Of a DNA stretch of 64,000 bases, positions 59,494-64,000 are shown piece by piece. The stretch is taken from positions 98,104,599 to 98,168,598 of the forward strand of contig CM060911.1 of assembly GCA_030737875.1 (NCBI GenBank). The letters run 5' to 3'. The notes beneath the pieces are model-generated. The model searched no databases. It was not told where the DNA came from and was given only the letters and a program-made list of their open reading frames with translations. This DNA is from Allium sativum (lineage: Eukaryota > Streptophyta > Magnoliopsida > Asparagales > Amaryllidaceae). Each line of letters starts with the position of its first letter. Position 1 is the stretch's first letter. The position numbers and the translations under genes are program-made.

Positions 59494-59524
<31 letters not shown>

Positions 59525-60082
59525 GGTTTTACATTGTAATAAAATTACATTTCTATGTGATTAAGATTTTAAGAACAAATATGTGAATAAGGATTATTTA
59601 CATTTTCTTATGTAAATAAAAAGGATTAAAAGAATAATTATGTGAATAATATTTATTTACATTTTTTTTATGTAAATAAATAAGATAAAAGGAAAAGGTA
59701 CATTTATTTATAATTAGTGTAAATAAATATAGTAAAAGTAAAGGTAAACATTTATTTACAAATAGTGTAAATAAATAAGAAAAGGAATTAGAAACATTTA
59801 TTTATAAATAATGTAAATAAATAAGATAAAAGAAGTAGAGAAATATTTATTTACATTTAGGTAAATAAATAAGGAAAAGAATAGAAAAACATTTATTTAC
59901 ATTTAGGTAAATAAATAGGAAATAAATTAAAAGGATATATAAAGCATAATTTATTTACAATTAGAGTAAATAAAATAAGAAAGGTAGTAAAATAAAACAA
60001 GAAATATTTTATCGTCATTTTAGATGCGATAAAAGAATACACGATCATAGTTGAAATCGCCAAACGATTTATATTTATTATA

Positions 60083-60123
<41 letters not shown>

Positions 60124-62073
60124 TATAAGTTAAACGAAACGCGCGCGGCAGTTCGCGTATCGGCAATCGTAACTTTAAACAGTTATACCGAAAGAACCGA
60201 CCGTCGGATTTTCCCAAAACTGGAACCGTTAGGACCACTTTGGGAAGATCTTTCCAATGATATAGACTTCCGTCAAAATCCAACGGTTAGATTTCAAGAT
60301 ATGTGTTAATCAAATTTGGTTGAAAACAGCGCCAGGGTCGCCCATTAACCCGAAGCGTCGTTAAATTAATTTAAGCTATTTTTATATAAATAGAAGTAGC
60401 GATATGTCGTTATTAAATACCAATAACGATATGAAAGGATTTCAAATTATATATATATGCGAGAATCATTTGAAAAGACCGAGTTCAATCTCATTTCAAA
60501 TGATTATACGACGTTCTAAGTCGAAGATTTAAAGACGGTGATTGAAGACCGACGATCTTCACATCGAATGGATGTGTTGCCACTGAGACCCACGAGAGGA
60601 GTAGCTACCTTGAAAGGGCTTCAGTGGTGGCCGTTCGGACGAAGTGTTGATTTGTACGGATTTGACTTTCGCTCAGACCCAGGGCATAAGTTTATAAATG
60701 GAATGTATGTCTGACGTTGTAGTCCTTTATACTACATTCGTTGATCTCTCTCAATATATATCTGTTTGGTGGTTAACACCCTTCTCTGAGACGTACGAGC
60801 TTAGAGGTTATATATTGGTAGAAATCAATGGTATAGTATGGGCTGACAATGTGGCATACTAAGATGCATTAATCAAGGCTTTTGTTGAAAAGCATGCCTT
60901 GTGGTTGATGATCAAAGCACAGTCTATTTAGGCATAGCTTTGTGTATATCGTGACTTCGCGAGCCTCACAGCCCGGTAGAGTCTAAAACGGGAGAAGGGA
61001 ACGCAGGGAGTGCACACGTTGCTTTCTAGCTAGAGTGGTGCCAGGGACCTACCAGCGCTGGCATTTATTCATTGTGGTTGTTGGATTTTCGAGGCCTCGG
61101 GTTTATGCGGTCGCCACTGGCCGTAGTATAGGTCCAAAAGGACGGGGAACGTGTGTTCAGGCATTTCCAATCCACAAAAGTAAGTGTGGACCGGCCCTGC
61201 AGGATCCAAGGGTTGGACAGAGTACCAATCCTAGGGCATTTGCTAGAGTGTCTCGAATCGGTAAGGATCTCCTCCCTAGCCTTGACTCAGATGGAAACCC
61301 AAATTTCCAATACGACATCACGCGGTTTTGATTGTATACCTATATATGGCGACATAGTGGGATGGGGCACTCATGCCGTCTAGGATTGATACATTTACTT
61401 TGACGTATTTCAAATTGGTTGCACACTATTATTATATAATACCGTGTCTATCGTATCAAGCATCTTTTGATCATTATAAGGTAAAACCCTATCCTCCGGT
61501 TTGCATTGCATTGTGTGATGGGACTTGGGTCTTATAATGGTTTCATTTTTCTAAAAAGCATTGCGTTATTTTGACGATTTACTTTAGTCATGCACTGGCA
61601 ATCCATAGGAGAAAACCCGTTCCGCGAAAGTGGCGTGGTCCTGTGATTAGCCTTATTATATTATATAGGTTAAGTAGAATTCTCACACCAGTCCCATGAC
61701 TGACCTGTAGTTTGTCCACTGGCAAACTCGGGTGCCCATATTTTCCATACGGGCAGTCGAGTAGCTATTTTTGCAGATATATTAAGCAGGATTCTGGGTT
61801 GAAGCTTAAAGCTGTGTCCAGAGATAGAGAGTCTTCCGCTGTGTTCTTCCGTTGCAGTATATTACATTTTTTTTGTATTTATCTTCCGCTGTAAATTTTA
61901 TTTCAATGTACTCTGATATATTCTGTACTCTGATGTAACATTATTGTAATGTAATAAAAGTCTGCTGTTATTGTTCTGATGTATTGTATTCCCAAAGTTA
62001 ACGTATGCGAGTTTTGAACGGTCTTGGTCGATTTTGCGATCGATTAAGGTCGGGAAAAATCCGTTTCGTTACA
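54482..62073 (+). repeat. Element B 3' LTR (7592 bp)
   Basis: Near-identical copy of 46508-54088. Differences seen by eye include an 8-bp duplication near 54840, base changes near 54566, 56706, 58910, 59194, 61232 and 61747, and changed TA-repeat lengths. Confidence 0.95.
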
Positions 62074-62546
62074 AGAATACAGTTAACCGCCTTTGTCATT
62101 CCAAGACCTCGATCAAGGTCTATTTACTCTTAAGACTCCCGCCCCGATATGATTTGAAACCTTCGTCAGCTAAAGACATTTGCAGTCGTCCCTGGCAGAT
62201 AGAGGACGAGAAAAAATGGACCTGCAAAGAGCATGCAATGCCATTTTCACTCAGAATGATATTTGTTCCCTTAACAGGATTATTCTTTAACCATGACTCT
62301 TATATATGCATACTTTATGAGTTATTGATGTAATTAACTCAGATGAATTAATATGTGGATGGTGTAGGTACCTAGGATTTGATAATGATCAGACTTCTAA
62401 CACCTGAATATAAAGTTATGGAGCAATACCATAATGAGCCTGGCTGAACTGCTCATTTACAAAGTCACACCCTCCGCTTGAGAGAGGTTGTATAACTCAA
62501 GGTGGGTCCGAGATGACCATCCACTCCTTGAGTCACATATGGCAGA
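62074..62546 (+). pseudogene. 3' end of Tat-lineage pol and downstream sequence
   Basis: After element B the plus strand contains a short stretch LQRACNAIFTQNDI (about 62221-62265), matching the LxRAWNAxHLKKYY end of Tat pol with Trp changed to Cys. This shows the host of both insertions is one Tat element. Downstream 280 bp are non-coding, then element C begins. Confidence 0.65.
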
Positions 62547-64000
62547 TGTAACAACCCGTAAAATGCGAGCCAGTTTGAAATTTTTATTTTGGCAATTTTA
62601 GCGAATTTTGATTATTTAAAATGAATTATTTTAAATAATATCGACGAAAAAATTTATTTTGAGCAGAATTCGATCGTATATATTATACGCGTCGTCGTTA
62701 GAATATATAATAATTATATATAATTATAAAAGGAATTGAAAATGGCGCGGTAGTTCGAAAATTCGATTTCTAATTTCAAATGAATATACAGAATTCAATA
62801 TAAGTCAGAATTGAACGAAACAAGAAATATTTTAATCTGTATAACTATATCTTTGTAACGAAGTTAACAAACTGAGATTTCATTTTAGAAATGATAAGAT
62901 ATGTCCAGTTTAAAATTAGAAATAGTCGCTGTGGAATTTATATATATTTTTATATATATAAGGCCCTTAAAAATAGCAATTTTGCAAACGACCTCGGATT
63001 TCGACGAAACCAGTTTTGTTGGGTCCGGGATGTGAAGTTATTGCTAGGTTTCAAATTTCATAATTTTTCGAATCAATATGTGAGCGTGGCAAAGGAAAAC
63101 GCGTTTGACCAGTTTCAGTTGAATTTAATCGACTGGAAATTGGCCATTTTTCTAACGGTCTCAGAATTCGACGAAACTAGTTTTGTTAGGACCGTATCGT
63201 CAATACGAAGCTAGAAAATATTTTTCTGGAATTTTTCTAGTTAATATATGACCCCGGTAATTTGAAATGTACGTTTAAAATTCAATATATTGATTTAAAT
63301 GTAAATTTAACGGAAACTGATTCAAACGATCGAATCAACCTACGATACATATCCCATTGTGTTCGAAATGGGGGTAAAACGCTATGGACGACAGGCGGTG
63401 GGCCTCGTTTCGAGGTCGTATGTGAAAGTCAACCTTTTGCCAATAAAATAATTAAATAATTAAAAAAAAAAAATTCTTCCCTTTATCTTCTGGACCCCCC
63501 CCCCCCTATTTTTCATTTTACGTTCAGATTCAAAGAAAAAAAAAAAAAGAAATCGAAAAGGGGAAACCGCCGACGCCCTACGCCTGCATCCACCGCCGAC
63601 GCCTCACGCCGCCCTCCTCCGACGAGAAGCTCCGACCCCCTCAGCCCCTCCTCCTCTTCGCTCGCCTCCATTCTCTCCCCCTTCTGAAACTCGAGCCCAA
63701 ACCCACCGAGACCGCCGCTGGCACCCCCAGGCCCCCTTCCGCGACACTGGACCACCCTCCAGCACCTCCTGCCGCCGGTGCAGGCCCCACCACAGCCATC
63801 TCCACCTCCCAAAACTCAGTAAGCTTCTTTTTATATATTTTATTTATTAGGAAGAATACTCTTTTTTTTTTTGGGTTTAAATATTGATTTTAAAAGGGGT
63901 TTAAAACTGATTTATGTTTAAAAAGAATTCAAAACTGATTTTTTTGTTTAAATAGAAAAAAAACTGAATTTGATTATGAATAAAAAAAACTGAATTTGAT
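62547..64000 (+). mobile_element. Element C: LTR of the same family, cut by the window end
   Basis: It begins TGTAACAACCCGTAAAATGC after CATATGGCAGA. It aligns with the first ~1.4 kb of the element A LTR: GGCGCGGTAGTTCGAAAATT, ACGAAACCAGTTTTGTTGGG, then a TATA-poor stretch and a C-rich leader at 63550-63830 ending CTCAGTAAGC. The leader is again GC-rich with a donor-like end. Whether it is a full element, a solo LTR or truncated cannot be known here. Confidence 0.85.
63550..63835 (+). other. C-rich leader in element C LTR
   Basis: Strongly C-rich segment after A-runs and a C13 tract (63495). Both strands give Pro- or Gly-rich frames because of composition. It ends CTCA/GTAAGC, a reasonable splice donor, in the position of the leaders in elements A and B. 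Confidence 0.45.

Larger units (their letters stand above)
46508..62073 (+). mobile_element. Element B: non-autonomous LTR retrotransposon with 7.6-kb LTRs (15.6 kb)
   Basis: Perfect 5-bp target duplications AGAAT lie at 46503-46507 and 62074-62078. LTRs are 46508-54088 (7581 bp) and 54482-62073 (7592 bp), both TGTAAC...GTTACA. The internal region is 54089-54481, only 393 bp, holding a tRNA-iMet primer site, three leader repeats, a pol-end relic and a polypurine tract. There is no gag, protease, RT, RNase H or integrase. Scanning the LTR pair by eye I found fewer than ten substitutions, one 8-bp duplication near 54840 and a few TA-repeat length changes, so insertion is recent. Related to element A through the terminal region, stem-loop, CCGTCGG block and internal ends, but most of its U3 is different sequence. 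Confidence 0.95.

Noticed and set aside
62034..62333. 99-codon frame crossing the element B right end
   Set aside because: It is a chimera of LTR end and Tat pol remnant created by the insertion; the true Tat pol end reads in another frame.

Overview
The window is plant nuclear DNA, very probably a flowering plant with a large, retrotransposon-rich genome. Evidence for this is the Ty1/copia and Ty3/gypsy pol fragments, initiator tRNA-Met primer sites, a multi-exon En/Spm-type transposase gene with GT-AG introns, AT-rich sequence and many TA/CA microsatellites. I cannot name the species. No intact cellular gene is visible, and almost every coding stretch is a decayed transposable-element gene.

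Left part, 1-16.8 kb. A probable gypsy LTR end (1-1939) abuts a minus-strand chromovirus-like gypsy fragment (RT, protease and gag, 1940-4230). A putative solo LTR follows (4516-4994), then a hairpin of about 110 nt. Next is a complete but dead minus-strand copia element (6493-12723) with two ~0.9 kb LTRs. Beyond it lie scattered LTR, gag and RNase H remnants and short repeats up to 16.8 kb.

Middle, 16.8-28.5 kb. A plus-strand pseudogene of the plant En/Spm-associated transposase family (19.6-22.6 kb) keeps nine recognisable exons. It converges on a minus-strand pseudogene with a GRF-type zinc-binding motif (23.1-23.6 kb). A CACTA-like subterminal repeat region lies at 25.7-26.25 kb. An orphan terminal exon and a copia LTR fragment close this part.

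Right part, 28.5-64 kb. A decayed plus-strand Tat-lineage gypsy element is split into three pieces by nested insertions. Two insertions are complete, with perfect 5-bp target duplications: element A (31013-44561, GCTGC) and element B (46508-62073, AGAAT). A third, element C, begins at 62547 and runs out of the window. A and B are the most unusual objects here. Their LTRs are about 6.1/6.4 kb and 7.6 kb, but the internal regions are only about 1.0 kb and 0.39 kb. They hold a tRNA-iMet primer site, a short leader with tandem GGAT/ATCC stem-loops, a few codons like the 3' end of a chromovirus pol gene, and the polypurine tract. They carry no gag or pol and must depend on another element. The long LTRs are built of palindromic arrays, a conserved stem-loop that covaries between copies, repeated GGGTTT/AAACCC modules, and a second GC-rich leader with splice-like signals. 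Element B has nearly identical LTRs and is a very recent insertion.
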